In this document: one piece after another, positions 41,439 through 50,613 of the stretch | How the letters are laid out: every line of letters starts with the position of its first letter | Position numbering within the stretch: the first letter of the stretch is position 1 | DNA from: Anaerolineales bacterium | GTDB lineage: Bacteria > Chloroflexota > Anaerolineae > Anaerolineales > Villigracilaceae | Length of the DNA: 64,000 bases | Assembly: GCA_014379595.1 (NCBI GenBank) | Contig: JACMLM010000064.1 | Coordinates: 1 to 64,000 of the forward strand | Direction: 5' to 3' | Program-made: the position numbers and the translations under genes | The notes under the pieces: model-generated | What the model saw: only the letters and a program-made list of their open reading frames with translations | The model's database searches: none | Told to the model about the DNA's origin: nothing

Positions 41439-42404
41439 ATGAATTTTGCTGATTACGGTATTGCAACGGTGATTCCGGCTTATCGTGTGGAACGTGATAT
41501 TGAATCAGTACTCAGTGGACTCCCAGATTATATAAAGCATATTATTGTGGTGGATGACGCTTCGCCCGATTCATCTGCGGACCTGATAACTGCTGCGGCC
41601 CAAAAAGATATTCGAATTATTCTGATAAAACACTCCCAAAACCAAGGTGTGGGTGGAGCTATGATTTCAGGCTTTGAGAAAGCCCTGGAACTCGGTGCGC
41701 AAATCGTAGTAAAACTCGATGGCGACGGCCAAATGGACGCAGCACATCTCCCTGCACTGATCGCACCTCTTATCGAAGGCAAAGCTGATTTTGTTAAAGG
41801 TAATCGCTTTCGTGATTTTCAATCACTGCAACAAATGCCTTTCATTCGCCGCATCGGAAATCTTAGTTTAAGCTTTCTCACCAAAGCTGCAACAGGCTAT
41901 TGGAATATCTTCGACCCCACAAATGGATTCTTCGCCGTCCGCACAGAAATACTTGCCAAGCTTCCTTTCAATCAATTAGACCGACGATATTTCTTTGAGA
42001 CATCCATGCTCTCAAATTTATATTTATTAGATGCTTTTATTTTGGATGTTCCCATTCCAGCACGCTATCGCGGTGAAGCATCAAGTATGTCTATTTGGCG
42101 TGTACTGGTTGAATTTCCCATCAAACTCATACGCACACTTTTACGTCGTATCATTCTCAAATATTTTCTATTCGATTTTTCCATGACATCTGTTTATCTA
42201 CTGACAGGTATTCCTCTTGTATTATTCGGCTTGATCTTTGGCATCACAAAGTGGATACAATACGCCAGCATCGGAATTGCAGCGCCTACAGGAACAGTGA
42301 TGATTCCAACGCTTTCCCTTATTGTGGGAATCCAAATTCTTTTATCTGCAATTGAAATCGATATGAAATCCACTCCGCACAAGGCGCTTACAAACCCATT
42401 ATGA
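41439..42404 (+). CDS. family 2 glycosyltransferase
   Basis: 321 residues of the dolichol-phosphate-mannose synthase-like GT2 group. The nucleotide-sugar site shows VIPAYRVE, VDDASPDSS and the metal motif KLDGDGQMD; two membrane helices form the C-terminal 90 residues. It probably makes a lipid-linked sugar or transfers sugar in envelope glycan synthesis. The stop overlaps the next methyltransferase by ATGA. Confidence 0.9.
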   Translation: MNFADYGIATVIPAYRVERDIESVLSGLPDYIKHIIVVDDASPDSSADLITAAAQKDIRIILIKHSQNQGVGGAMISGFEKALELGAQIVVKLDGDGQMDAAHLPALIAPLIEGKADFVKGNRFRDFQSLQQMPFIRRIGNLSLSFLTKAATGYWNIFDPTNGFFAVRTEILAKLPFNQLDRRYFFETSMLSNLYLLDAFILDVPIPARYRGEASSMSIWRVLVEFPIKLIRTLLRRIILKYFLFDFSMTSVYLLTGIPLVLFGLIFGITKWIQYASIGIAAPTGTVMIPTLSLIVGIQILLSAIEIDMKSTPHKALTNPL

Positions 42405-43084
42405 AAACAAATGATTTCAATACTTATAAATCCCGCTATCGTTCTGCCATTCGGCAGGTATTAGCTGAATCAGAAAAAGGCCGTCTTGATGAAGCCGCTT
42501 TTCCAGCATATTCACACCGAAACCCAGTCATCAACTGGTTATTCTGGCAGCGGCTTCGCAAAGTAATCGAACATATTCAACGCCCTACAATGTATGATAA
42601 TATTCTCGATTTTGGATGTGGCAGTGGTGTCATGCTCCCCCATCTTTCACAGATCAGTTCCAAAGTCATAGCCATGGATGTAGACCTTCTTCCAATTGAA
42701 CTTGTGCAAGCATATATTCCACTGGCATCGAACGTAGAAGTTAAGGATGCAAGCAAAATTGGCATCGCTGACCTGCCCGCGAATTCTTTTGATCTCATTA
42801 TTGCGTTGGATGTGCTTGAACATGTCAAAGATCTTCCACGCACATTAAATGAACTTCTCTCCTTGCTTAAACCTGATGGACAATTAATCGTTTCTGGCCC
42901 AACAGAAAACATTCTTTATCAGATCGGCCGCAAAATAGCTGGTCCTGAATACTCTGGTGCATATCACGAACGTGGAATTGCTGAGATCAAAAATGAACTT
43001 ATTAAGCTCGCACGTATTGGGCCGATTGCAACATTGTATTGGCCAATTCCGCTCTTCGAGGTTTTTACTGCCAAAAAGTTATAA
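42401..43084 (+). CDS. class I SAM-dependent methyltransferase
   Basis: 227 residues. SAM-binding motif ILDFGCGSGVMLPHL, acidic motif AMDVDLLP, and the catalytic-face motif LIIALDVLEHVKDL are clear. Similar to small-molecule methyltransferases linked with glycosyltransferases; probably modifies a sugar or lipid. Translationally coupled to the GT2 gene. Confidence 0.88.
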   Translation: MKTNDFNTYKSRYRSAIRQVLAESEKGRLDEAAFPAYSHRNPVINWLFWQRLRKVIEHIQRPTMYDNILDFGCGSGVMLPHLSQISSKVIAMDVDLLPIELVQAYIPLASNVEVKDASKIGIADLPANSFDLIIALDVLEHVKDLPRTLNELLSLLKPDGQLIVSGPTENILYQIGRKIAGPEYSGAYHERGIAEIKNELIKLARIGPIATLYWPIPLFEVFTAKKL

Positions 43085-43104
43085 ACGCTTTTTCTGGGGG
43101 GATG

Positions 43105-43110
43105 TATACT
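43105..43110 (+). promoter_or_regulatory. -10 box for the DNA methylase-like gene
   Basis: TATACT nine bases before the ATG at 43120, no ribosome site. Confidence 0.4.
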
Positions 43111-43119
43111 TAACCCAAG

Positions 43120-45330
43120 ATGGATTTTCAACCCTACATTGCTGGATTAAAACCCGCAGACCCGGGACCACTCTCCCGATTTCTACCTCCACTGGAGGAG
43201 GGAGTCGTCTCCTCGTGGCTCTCGAATCTCAACCTACCTGGAAGCTGGCTGCTGGACCCTTTTGGATTCTCGCCTCGACTGGTAATTGAAGCTGCGCGTA
43301 GTGGTTATCGTGTTTTAGTAACAGCAAATAATCCCGTCACACGGTTTCTAGTGGAGATGTTTGCAAACCCGCCTGCGCAAGCAGAATTCACAGCCGCGCT
43401 CGCAGACTTGGGTGCAGTAAAAAAAGGGGACGAACGCCTCGAACAACATCTTCAATCTTTATATTTCACCAAGTGCGAAAATTGTAATGAAGAGATCCAG
43501 GCTCATTCTTTTTTGTGGCGCAAAGGCGAAGATATACCTTATGCCCGCATTTACGAATGTAAATATTGCAACGACTCTGGTGAGCACGTTATCACTGACG
43601 AAGATATTGAGCGCGTAAAAAAGATCGCCGAAACAGATACATTACACCGCTCGCGTGCATTTGAAAAAGTCGTTGCATTGAATGATGAAGATCGGTTCTA
43701 TGCAGAAGAAGCAATTCAATATTATTTACCTCGTCCATTGTATGTGCTAACGACCATTGTCAATCGGCTTGATAGGTTAAATTTATCCTCAGAGCGAAAG
43801 CGTGCATTGACCGCGCTCATCCTAATAGCATGTGACGCTGGCAATACAATCTGGGCGCATCCAGCAGAACGTCCGCGACCGAAGCAGTTGAGCACGCCGA
43901 ATCAATTTCGCGAGCATAATGTGTGGATGATGCTCGAGCGTGGACTCAGCCTTTGGACTGAGACAGGCTCAACGATCCCATGTGAAGCGTGGCCTAATAA
44001 AATTCCAGAGAGCGGCGGCATTTGTATCTATGAAGGTCGCTTGAAGGGTCTATCAAATGAAGTCAAAAAAGAAATACCCATTGCCGCAGTGATCGGTTCG
44101 GTGCCGCGTCCTAATCAGGCCTTTTGGACTCTCTCTGCATTGTGGGCAGGTTGGCTGTGGGGCAAGGATGCGGTGGAGCCGTATAAAGTTGCGTTGCGGC
44201 GCAGACGTTACGATTGGGCGTGGAGTGCAACCGCTTTACATTCGGCGTTCAATCATTTAAATGATCTTCTTCCTGATGATGTTCCATTTTTTTGTTTGGT
44301 GCCCGAAGCCGAGCCAGCATTTCTCACTTCTGTTTTTAGCGCGGCGAGCGCATCAGGGTTTTCAGTGCAAAGTGTGGCCTTGCGAACGGAACATGATGCT
44401 GTGCAAGTGATTTGGAAGAGTGAACAAAAACAAAAAAGCGAAAGCACCGATATAAATATTATGCAAGATTCCATTCAGGAATATCTCAAGACGCGCGGTG
44501 AACCTGCCAGTTATTTACATGTTCACACAGCTGGTTTAATTGCTTTAGCAGAAACGAATGCTCTTAAACAACCAGATGACGAATTTGATGAAAGTTTAAG
44601 AAAGACGTCTGCATTATTTGAATCTGCATTGAAAGATGAAGAGCTTTTCGCTCACTATTCAACAGGTGAAAGTGTGGAATCGGGCATGTGGGACTCTTCG
44701 GCTTCACTACGCTCCGCTCAGAGCGAATCACTTTCAGACCGTGTGGAAATGGCTATTGTTAATTTTTTACAAAAAGATCAAAGTGCTTTATATCTTGAAG
44801 TCGAGAATGATCTATATCCGCGCTTTACTGGTTTGCTCACGCCTTCAAAAGGTTTGATCTATGCCGTTTTGAATTCGTATGCAGAAAAGGAATCAGGCGG
44901 GTGGAAATTGCGTGCTGAAGATGTAGCTTCTGCGCGGCGTGATGAATTAAATAATGTTTCCAAATTGATCGAAACCATTGGTAAAAAGCTGGGCTATAAA
45001 ACGCGCAAAGAAGACAAACTTTTGATATGGGATGAAGATGGGAAGCCTGTTCGCTCGTTTTACATACTCGCTTCTGCATTAATTGGGCGCGCACTGGAAT
45101 CGTCCAATTCTGATACTATTATCGTTATCCCCGGTGGGCGTGCTGCACTTGCCGCCTACAAACAACAACGCGACCCTGCACTCGCCGCACGTTTGAAAAA
45201 TGTTCAGGTGGTGAAATATCGTTTGTTACGCACCATCTCCGAGGTCCCGATCTTGACGCGTGAGTCATTTGAAGAACAGATCGCCAGCGACCCTGTCGAA
45301 AAATCTACTGGGCAAATGATGATGTTTTAA
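43120..45330 (+). CDS. DNA methylase-derived protein with degenerate motifs and zinc ribbon
   Basis: 736 residues. The N-terminal LLDPFGFSPRLVIEAARSGYRVLVTANNP follows the SAM-binding pattern of DUF1156-type adenine DNA methylases (DPFAGSG, then VDINP), but Gly residues are lost. A zinc ribbon is formed by Cys 119, 122, 147 and 150. Where the methylase catalytic motif DPPY is expected, about residue 327, the protein reads SVPRPNQAFWTLSALWAGWLWG. It therefore looks like a methylase that lost base modification and took another role, perhaps DNA binding. A Ser/Arg-rich patch (44690-44730) looks like a repeat insertion. No restriction gene is nearby. Confidence 0.65.
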   Translation: MDFQPYIAGLKPADPGPLSRFLPPLEEGVVSSWLSNLNLPGSWLLDPFGFSPRLVIEAARSGYRVLVTANNPVTRFLVEMFANPPAQAEFTAALADLGAVKKGDERLEQHLQSLYFTKCENCNEEIQAHSFLWRKGEDIPYARIYECKYCNDSGEHVITDEDIERVKKIAETDTLHRSRAFEKVVALNDEDRFYAEEAIQYYLPRPLYVLTTIVNRLDRLNLSSERKRALTALILIACDAGNTIWAHPAERPRPKQLSTPNQFREHNVWMMLERGLSLWTETGSTIPCEAWPNKIPESGGICIYEGRLKGLSNEVKKEIPIAAVIGSVPRPNQAFWTLSALWAGWLWGKDAVEPYKVALRRRRYDWAWSATALHSAFNHLNDLLPDDVPFFCLVPEAEPAFLTSVFSAASASGFSVQSVALRTEHDAVQVIWKSEQKQKSESTDINIMQDSIQEYLKTRGEPASYLHVHTAGLIALAETNALKQPDDEFDESLRKTSALFESALKDEELFAHYSTGESVESGMWDSSASLRSAQSESLSDRVEMAIVNFLQKDQSALYLEVENDLYPRFTGLLTPSKGLIYAVLNSYAEKESGGWKLRAEDVASARRDELNNVSKLIETIGKKLGYKTRKEDKLLIWDEDGKPVRSFYILASALIGRALESSNSDTIIVIPGGRAALAAYKQQRDPALAARLKNVQVVKYRLLRTISEVPILTRESFEEQIASDPVEKSTGQMMMF

Positions 45331-45361
45331 TAAGCTCATCATGGCCATTACATAAAGAGTT

Positions 45362-46396
45362 ATGAATAAAAAAATAATCCTATACTTGATAGTTACAACA
45401 CTACTTACATCCTGTATTTCGGTCTCAGTCAATTCAGAAACACAAACTCCTGTTCTGCCAAATTTTGTAACAGCAACTTTGCTGCCAACCAAATCTGGGT
45501 TTGTACCTGCTACATTGACTCCATCACCAGAGATCACACTTGCGCCGACTCTGGCTGTCACTGCGCCTCCGAATTGTACGAACAGCGCCGTGCTCCTGCG
45601 CGATGTGACTATTCCCGATAACACACAATTAAAAGCAGGTGAAACATTTACAAAGATATGGGAATTTCAAAATAATGGGACCTGCCCGTGGATTGGATAT
45701 ACTCTTAAGTTCGCATCAGGTGACCAAATGTTTGCGCCTCTTTCCGCGCCGATAGCTGATACTGCTCCAAAAGACATTGTCCAAGTTTCAGTTGATTTGA
45801 CTGCTCCTAGAGCCAATGGAACCTTCACTGGCTACTTCACATTGAATGATGCAAGTGGAAACAGTATTCCGATTGGAATTGAAAAAACATTTTGGGTGAA
45901 GATCATTGTAGGCGGTGGGACTATCGTCCCTACTATTTCAGGATTAGTTCCAACGCAATCAGGAAGCACAATAATCGGTGTCGGCGGAAATTGCAGCTAC
46001 AGCCAGAATGCTGGTTATGTTAACCAGATTGCATCTCTAATTAATACAGAAAGATCAAACGCTGGCCTATCTTCATTGAATGTTAACTCACAGCTCGCGG
46101 CTGCCGCGCAAAGCCACGCAGCTGACATGGCTTGCAACAACATGGTCAGTCACACAGGCACGGACGGTTCATCTGTATATTCACGTATAGCCGCATCAGG
46201 ATATTCATCTTCATTTGTTGAGGAAATCATATACGGTGGCGGAGGTCCGCAGGCTGCTGTGTCGTGGTGGATGAGTGACCAGATCCATCGTGATGCAATT
46301 TTGAATCCAAATACAACCGATATGGGAGTTGGATATGCTAATTTCTCAAACGGCTCTTATGGAGATTACATCGCTGTTGATTTTGGGAGTCAATAA
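45362..46396 (+). CDS. lipoprotein with NBR1-like Ig domain and CAP domain
   Basis: 344 residues. A signal peptide ends in the lipobox LLTSC (Cys 18 or so), a Thr/Pro-rich spacer follows, then an Ig-like domain of the NBR1 'four Trp' type (about 75-185: TFTKIWEFQNNGTCPW) and a C-terminal CAP/SCP domain (about 215-344) with LINTERSNAGL, AAQSHAADMA and SWWMSDQIHRDAIL. Exported and anchored; CAP proteins in bacteria are of unclear function, and some bind lipids or peptidoglycan. No clear ribosome site. Confidence 0.88.
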   Translation: MNKKIILYLIVTTLLTSCISVSVNSETQTPVLPNFVTATLLPTKSGFVPATLTPSPEITLAPTLAVTAPPNCTNSAVLLRDVTIPDNTQLKAGETFTKIWEFQNNGTCPWIGYTLKFASGDQMFAPLSAPIADTAPKDIVQVSVDLTAPRANGTFTGYFTLNDASGNSIPIGIEKTFWVKIIVGGGTIVPTISGLVPTQSGSTIIGVGGNCSYSQNAGYVNQIASLINTERSNAGLSSLNVNSQLAAAAQSHAADMACNNMVSHTGTDGSSVYSRIAASGYSSSFVEEIIYGGGGPQAAVSWWMSDQIHRDAILNPNTTDMGVGYANFSNGSYGDYIAVDFGSQ

Positions 46397-46405
46397 ATTA
46401 TCAGT

Positions 46406-46432
46406 GTAGGGGCGGGGTTATCCCGCCCCTAC
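46406..46432. repeat. GTAGGGGCGGG palindrome that supplies a stop codon
   Basis: Perfect 11-base arms GTAGGGGCGGG/CCCGCCCCTAC with a five-base loop. Its right end includes the TAG stop of the DUF1501 gene (46429-46431, minus strand). Also positioned to end both convergent transcripts. Confidence 0.8.
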
Positions 46433-47622
46433 TTCATCACATTCGGCATTGTTGGTTGATATTCAGGGAATATCTCATTCGTTGCGGGGTTATTCAATCG
46501 TTTCGTCAAAATTTCAGACAACACATCACGATAATCGGTTGTGACAGCGAGATCACCGGGCCCAATTAATTGACCTTCTTCCATTCCAGGCCATTGACCG
46601 TGGACTTTGCCGCCATCCACATTACCACCCAAAACCATCATCATACTTCCATGACCGTGATCTGTTCCGAGGCTTCCATTCTCAGAAGCGCGCCGCCCAA
46701 ACTCAGACATGGTTACAGTAGTAAGTTGATTTTGATGATCAAACATATCAGCATGAAAAGCGGCGAGGCCTTCGGCTAAATCTTTCATCAAGTTTGGCAT
46801 AAGTCCACTGGCCGAGCCCTGAGCGAAATGAGTATCCCAACCGCCCACATCAATAGCAGAGACTTCGAGACCAACATTTGCCTTGATAAGCATGGCTGTT
46901 TGCTTAAGAGCCAGTCCGAATTCTGTATCAGGATATTTTGCGTCGCGTGCAGAAATATAAGTCAATGGGTCCAGTGTCTGCAAAGTATCCATGATGGATA
47001 AAGTATCCTGTCCCAAGACATCATCCGTATAAACTGTTTCCAATGCAACTCGCATTTGCTGCAAGGCGCGTGGGTCTCCGCCCAAGTGAAAATCTGCTAT
47101 GGAACGCAAGGCAGAAACGGGAACTGACCCGCTCAAGCTTCGTTGCGGACGAGTGCCCATTCCTACTGCACGCAGTGGTGATGTATTGCCTGTATTCAGT
47201 GTGGCGAGGTGACGTCCGATCCAACCTGAAGCGGGACCACGTTCATCGTCCACGCCGCGTTCCATGAGTTCCATAGCTTTAAAATGACTGCGCGATTCAT
47301 CAGGTGCACCACAGGCATGGATGATGGCAAGTTGTTCGCTTTGCCATGCACCCAATAAAGATTGCATGTTTGGATGCAAGCCGAAGAATCCATCAAGGTC
47401 AACAGCACGTTCTTCTTTCTTTACATTTGCGTCATCGGGGCGTGCGATGCCTAACGATGGGCGCAATTGATAATAAGCATCTTCGCCATGCGGCACGACC
47501 ATATTTAATACATCGGCTGCGCCGCGCAGGAAGACAACGACCAATGTATCACCGCGAGGTGCGGTGTTGACCGGGGCGAATGAAAGGCGGGGCATCCAGG
47601 TAGGTAAAGTTTGTGTGAGCAT
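46429..47622 (-). CDS. DUF1501 protein
   Basis: 397 residues of the sulfatase-like DUF1501 family: LVVVFLRGAADVLN near the N-terminus, DESRSHFKAMELME, GWDTHFAQG and a metal-site-like TVTMSEFGRRASENGSLGTDHGHG. Usually exported by the Tat system together with its DUF1800 partner; here no signal peptide is visible, so it may ride with DUF1800. Function unknown. The C-terminus ends in a repeat-derived stop codon, so a few residues may be missing or added. GGAG ribosome site. Confidence 0.9.
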   Translation of the reverse strand: MLTQTLPTWMPRLSFAPVNTAPRGDTLVVVFLRGAADVLNMVVPHGEDAYYQLRPSLGIARPDDANVKKEERAVDLDGFFGLHPNMQSLLGAWQSEQLAIIHACGAPDESRSHFKAMELMERGVDDERGPASGWIGRHLATLNTGNTSPLRAVGMGTRPQRSLSGSVPVSALRSIADFHLGGDPRALQQMRVALETVYTDDVLGQDTLSIMDTLQTLDPLTYISARDAKYPDTEFGLALKQTAMLIKANVGLEVSAIDVGGWDTHFAQGSASGLMPNLMKDLAEGLAAFHADMFDHQNQLTTVTMSEFGRRASENGSLGTDHGHGSMMMVLGGNVDGGKVHGQWPGMEEGQLIGPGDLAVTTDYRDVLSEILTKRLNNPATNEIFPEYQPTMPNVMK

Positions 47623-47641
47623 TATTTATCTCCATTTCATC

Positions 47642-47754
47642 GGTGGTCGAGTAGGACGAAGTCCGTATCGAGACCACATACTTGTAATTTTATTTACACT
47701 TGTTATTGGTGGTCTCGATACAAGCGAGAAAAGCACTCGCCTTACTCGACCACC
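47642..47754. repeat. nested GGTGGTCGAGTA inverted repeat
   Basis: Outer 12-base arms GGTGGTCGAGTA (47642-47653) and TACTCGACCACC (47743-47754); inner 13-base arms GTATCGAGACCAC (47665-47677) and GTGGTCTCGATAC (47709-47721). It fills nearly the whole gap between DUF1800 and DUF1501. The GGTCTCGATAC/GTCGAGTA pattern is a common intergenic repeat, best known from Actinobacteria. Confidence 0.85.
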
Positions 47755-47766
47755 AGAGTATTTATC

Positions 47767-49248
47767 TCAACGCCATTGAAATGCAGGTGAGGCAATGAGA
47801 CTCGCGGCTACGATCTGCAGAGTCTCTTCATCGGTGGCACCTGCTGATCGGACGGAGTCAATCAACCCGTCGCGAGTGAGGCGATCTAACGGGGCGCCTA
47901 ATAATAAAGATGTAATCGAATCCACATCGTCTTGTAAAATGCCGGTAGACGAGACATCTAATAAAGAAGAAAGATCGTGTTTTGTATCTTCAATCTCGTT
48001 ACGAATTAACTCGAATGCGAATTGCCAGCGCGGCATAAGATTCCCCTGCCAGGCTTCGCTGGTATCGGGATAACCATCGGGCGTGGGCCAGTTGAAATAA
48101 AATTGACCCATGCGGATAAGATATTGATTAATTGCAACAGCATCAGTTTCAACATTTAACATGCGAAGCGATGAAAGAATAAAATTTGCAGGACGTTTAT
48201 ATTTTGGTTGTGCAAGTGCGAGCCCATTGAGCAGAATGACGCGCAAGACAGATTTAATATCGCCTTTGGTATCGAGAAAAGTTTGAGTTGCTTTTTCAAT
48301 AATTTCCTGAGGTGGCTCATCGGCGATAAAGCGGCGCGCGAGTTTGGTGGAGATAAATCTCGCAGTGCTGGGATGCGTAACTAACATCTCAATGATCTGT
48401 TCAGCTTCTTGAATGCCAGCATTTGCAATGGGCATCCCTAAAACTTTTTTTGTGCCCGTATCATGCAGGTCTTCTTTGAAAACAAAATCACCAAGCCAGA
48501 AATGGTCTTTGACATTCCAACCCGTGAGACAACGCGCGAGTTCCATCACATCTTCTTGAGTGTAGCCACCATCCACGCCGAGAGTGTGAAGTTCCATGAG
48601 TTCGCGCGCATAATTTTCATTCGGCGCGGATTTTTCATTGGCTTGATTATCGAGATAGATCATCATGGCAGGCGAATGAGCGGATGCCCACACAAGATCG
48701 CGGAAAGAACCCATTGCATGTTTGCGGATCACTTCGCGGTCATCCACAGTTTTGAGATAGAAATTATTTCCCTTTTCGATGAAGATGTTGAAATGATCGC
48801 TCCAGAATTCGACCATGATCTCATACAGTTGACGCTTGCTATAAATCTGACGAATGAGTGTGGCTTGACGTAATTCATTTGGAATGGAGTCACGGTCGTA
48901 GCCATCGAAGAGTTGATTGCTAATGCCTTCGAGTTCGTTGGCTTCCATCTTTAGTGTTTTGAATGGAGCAAGTTGAAGCTCGCAATCAAAGTCATTGATG
49001 GATTCAAAATTAAGTTGTTCTTCGACCCATGCTTGCAGACCAATTTCAACAAAGCGCGCGCGTTCTTCCACACGCGGACCGAAGGTGAGTCGATTCAATG
49101 CGGTGAAATCGAATTGGCTAAGCGGAGTCCATGCGAGCAGAGGCAGGCTACCTGCAATTTTTCGATAGACAGGAGCACAGGATGATAACGCCGCGCTGGC
49201 TGTGACGATGGCGCCGAGTTTGAGGAAGTCACGTCTGGAGAGTGTCAT
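47767..49248 (-). CDS. DUF1800 protein with Tat signal
   Basis: 493 residues. A twin-arginine signal MTLSRRDFLKLGAIVTASAALSS leads to a lipobox-like SSC, so it is exported folded and perhaps lipid-anchored. The family core includes LNRLTFGPR, QATLIRQIYSKRQLYEIMVEFWSDHFN and NYARELMELHTLGVDGGYTQEDV. DUF1800/DUF1501 pairs are widespread in Planctomycetota and other phyla and of unknown function. The start ATG has no ribosome site. Confidence 0.92.
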   Translation of the reverse strand: MTLSRRDFLKLGAIVTASAALSSCAPVYRKIAGSLPLLAWTPLSQFDFTALNRLTFGPRVEERARFVEIGLQAWVEEQLNFESINDFDCELQLAPFKTLKMEANELEGISNQLFDGYDRDSIPNELRQATLIRQIYSKRQLYEIMVEFWSDHFNIFIEKGNNFYLKTVDDREVIRKHAMGSFRDLVWASAHSPAMMIYLDNQANEKSAPNENYARELMELHTLGVDGGYTQEDVMELARCLTGWNVKDHFWLGDFVFKEDLHDTGTKKVLGMPIANAGIQEAEQIIEMLVTHPSTARFISTKLARRFIADEPPQEIIEKATQTFLDTKGDIKSVLRVILLNGLALAQPKYKRPANFILSSLRMLNVETDAVAINQYLIRMGQFYFNWPTPDGYPDTSEAWQGNLMPRWQFAFELIRNEIEDTKHDLSSLLDVSSTGILQDDVDSITSLLLGAPLDRLTRDGLIDSVRSAGATDEETLQIVAASLIASPAFQWR

Positions 49249-49317
49249 GAGGGATCAGAAAATAGAGAGTAGAAAGTGGTGAGTGGATTTATGTGTAAGA
49301 AGAAAGATGAAAGAGGG

Positions 49318-49839
49318 TTACGCGTGAGACGGTGATGTTGTTGCAGAAGATATTTGAGTCTTCTCACGCGGCATCCAATTTAATAAGGCGAAACCTGTTG
49401 CACCGAAGGCCATGATGAGCATGATCGGCCAGATGAAAAACCAGCCAAGCAGAGGAAAGAATGCAGCAAGTTCAAGAATGACAGAGCCACGCACGAATCC
49501 GCTCAAGGTTGAAATATTGCTTTGGCTTGCGAGTCTCGCACCTAAATGTGCAGCAATGCCTGCCGAGCCAATGGATGAAAGTGCCAGCGAAACCGCAAGC
49601 AGAATCCAGCCGCCGAATTTCGCAGGTCCGAAGGGAAGCGCGAGCAGGATGATAATGGGAATTGTTACAGCAATGACAACGGTGATTCCCATCCAAAAAG
49701 TTCCCCAGGGAGTTTTTTCTATACGAGTTTGCGCGCGAGTGACCACTGACGGGAACAATAGCCACCAAGTGGTTAGCATTGCAGGAAATGCAACCCCGAT
49801 AATTAATAGAATGAAGAAGATAGCAGATATGTCAGCCAT
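49318..49839 (-). CDS. four-helix membrane protein, sigma-operon member
   Basis: 173 residues with four membrane helices and a short charged C-terminal tail. Layout and size match the membrane protein encoded at 50107 (helix 1, loop with Arg/Thr, three further helices with the GWFF/GWFI signature), so the two may be distant paralogs. An AGGA site precedes the ATG. Probably part of the sigma factor operon, although a 267-base gap with a palindrome separates them. Confidence 0.75.
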   Translation of the reverse strand: MADISAIFFILLIIGVAFPAMLTTWWLLFPSVVTRAQTRIEKTPWGTFWMGITVVIAVTIPIIILLALPFGPAKFGGWILLAVSLALSSIGSAGIAAHLGARLASQSNISTLSGFVRGSVILELAAFFPLLGWFFIWPIMLIMAFGATGFALLNWMPREKTQISSATTSPSHA

Positions 49840-49951
49840 GAGAAATGTCCTTTTTTGTTTGGTGAGTTATATGTAGTACAGGAGTGGATGGAGAAAAGTT
49901 GCAAAGAAGAGAGTAGAGATTAGAGAACAGAGAACAGTTTTGTGATTAAAG

Positions 49952-49991
49952 CAATAATTCTCCACACTTGTACAAGTGTGGAGAATTATTG
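49952..49991. terminator. 40-bp perfect palindrome
   Basis: Twenty-base arms starting CAATAATTCTCCACACTTG with no loop. Lies between the two membrane protein genes and could attenuate the operon. A purine-rich AGAGAGTAGAGA stretch precedes it (49907-49936), similar to stretches at 49262-49284 and 59541-59562. Confidence 0.65.
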
Positions 49992-50106
49992 AGTTCATCG
50001 CTTGCTGTTTAAATTAATAATTTTTTGGAATAAATTATGAGTAAAAATGATGATTGTGGTTTCGTTACGCATATCTCCCATGCGTGCGGCACTCTGTAGA
50101 ATTTTA

Positions 50107-50601
50107 TTAAGCAGGTGTTTCGCGTTGGAATAATCCTAAAATAAATGCACCAATACCCATGAAGCCTGCATAAGGTAATAAGATGAACCAGCCCACAAAA
50201 GGTAAAGCGCAGGCAAAGGATAAAATCGCGGTCCCTACAAGAGTCCGCTTCCATAGAGTGACTTCGGGGAAGATGCGTTCGCCAAGCAAATTTGACATGC
50301 CTGCTAATCCGAAACTCAACATGATGGCGAGTACAGCAGTAATTAATAACGCGGGAAGAGTAAGAATAACTTTAATAAAGCTACCTGCGTTTTCAGCAAG
50401 TGAAAATAAAACCAGTGCGATCACTCCGAAAAATAAAAAATTGACCAATCCTACGCCAAATGAACGGCCCGGCATAGCCGTCAATACACGCTGAGTCTTA
50501 GCAGCACGGTTTGTGAACAATGCATCCAGGATGAGAAAGTATGCAGTCAAACTGATGGTTAGGAAAGTGACAATAAAGAATAAGCGAAAGATATCGTTCA
50601 T
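50107..50601 (-). CDS. four-helix membrane protein, cotranscribed with anti-sigma factor
   Basis: 164 residues, four membrane helices (first at 7-28, last around 125-155), no known domain. AGGAG ribosome site; 12 bases after the anti-sigma gene. Likely envelope-stress effector or co-regulator of the sigma system. Confidence 0.78.
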   Translation of the reverse strand: MNDIFRLFFIVTFLTISLTAYFLILDALFTNRAAKTQRVLTAMPGRSFGVGLVNFLFFGVIALVLFSLAENAGSFIKVILTLPALLITAVLAIMLSFGLAGMSNLLGERIFPEVTLWKRTLVGTAILSFACALPFVGWFILLPYAGFMGIGAFILGLFQRETPA

Positions 50602-50613
50602 ATGTTCTCCTGA

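Noticed and set aside
44686-44730. Possible repeat insertion in the DNA methylase-like gene (CTTCACTACGCTCCGCTCAGAGCG)
   Set aside because: Only a short CGCTC/GAGCG hairpin is visible and no second copy; kept as a remark in the gene entry rather than a repeat feature.
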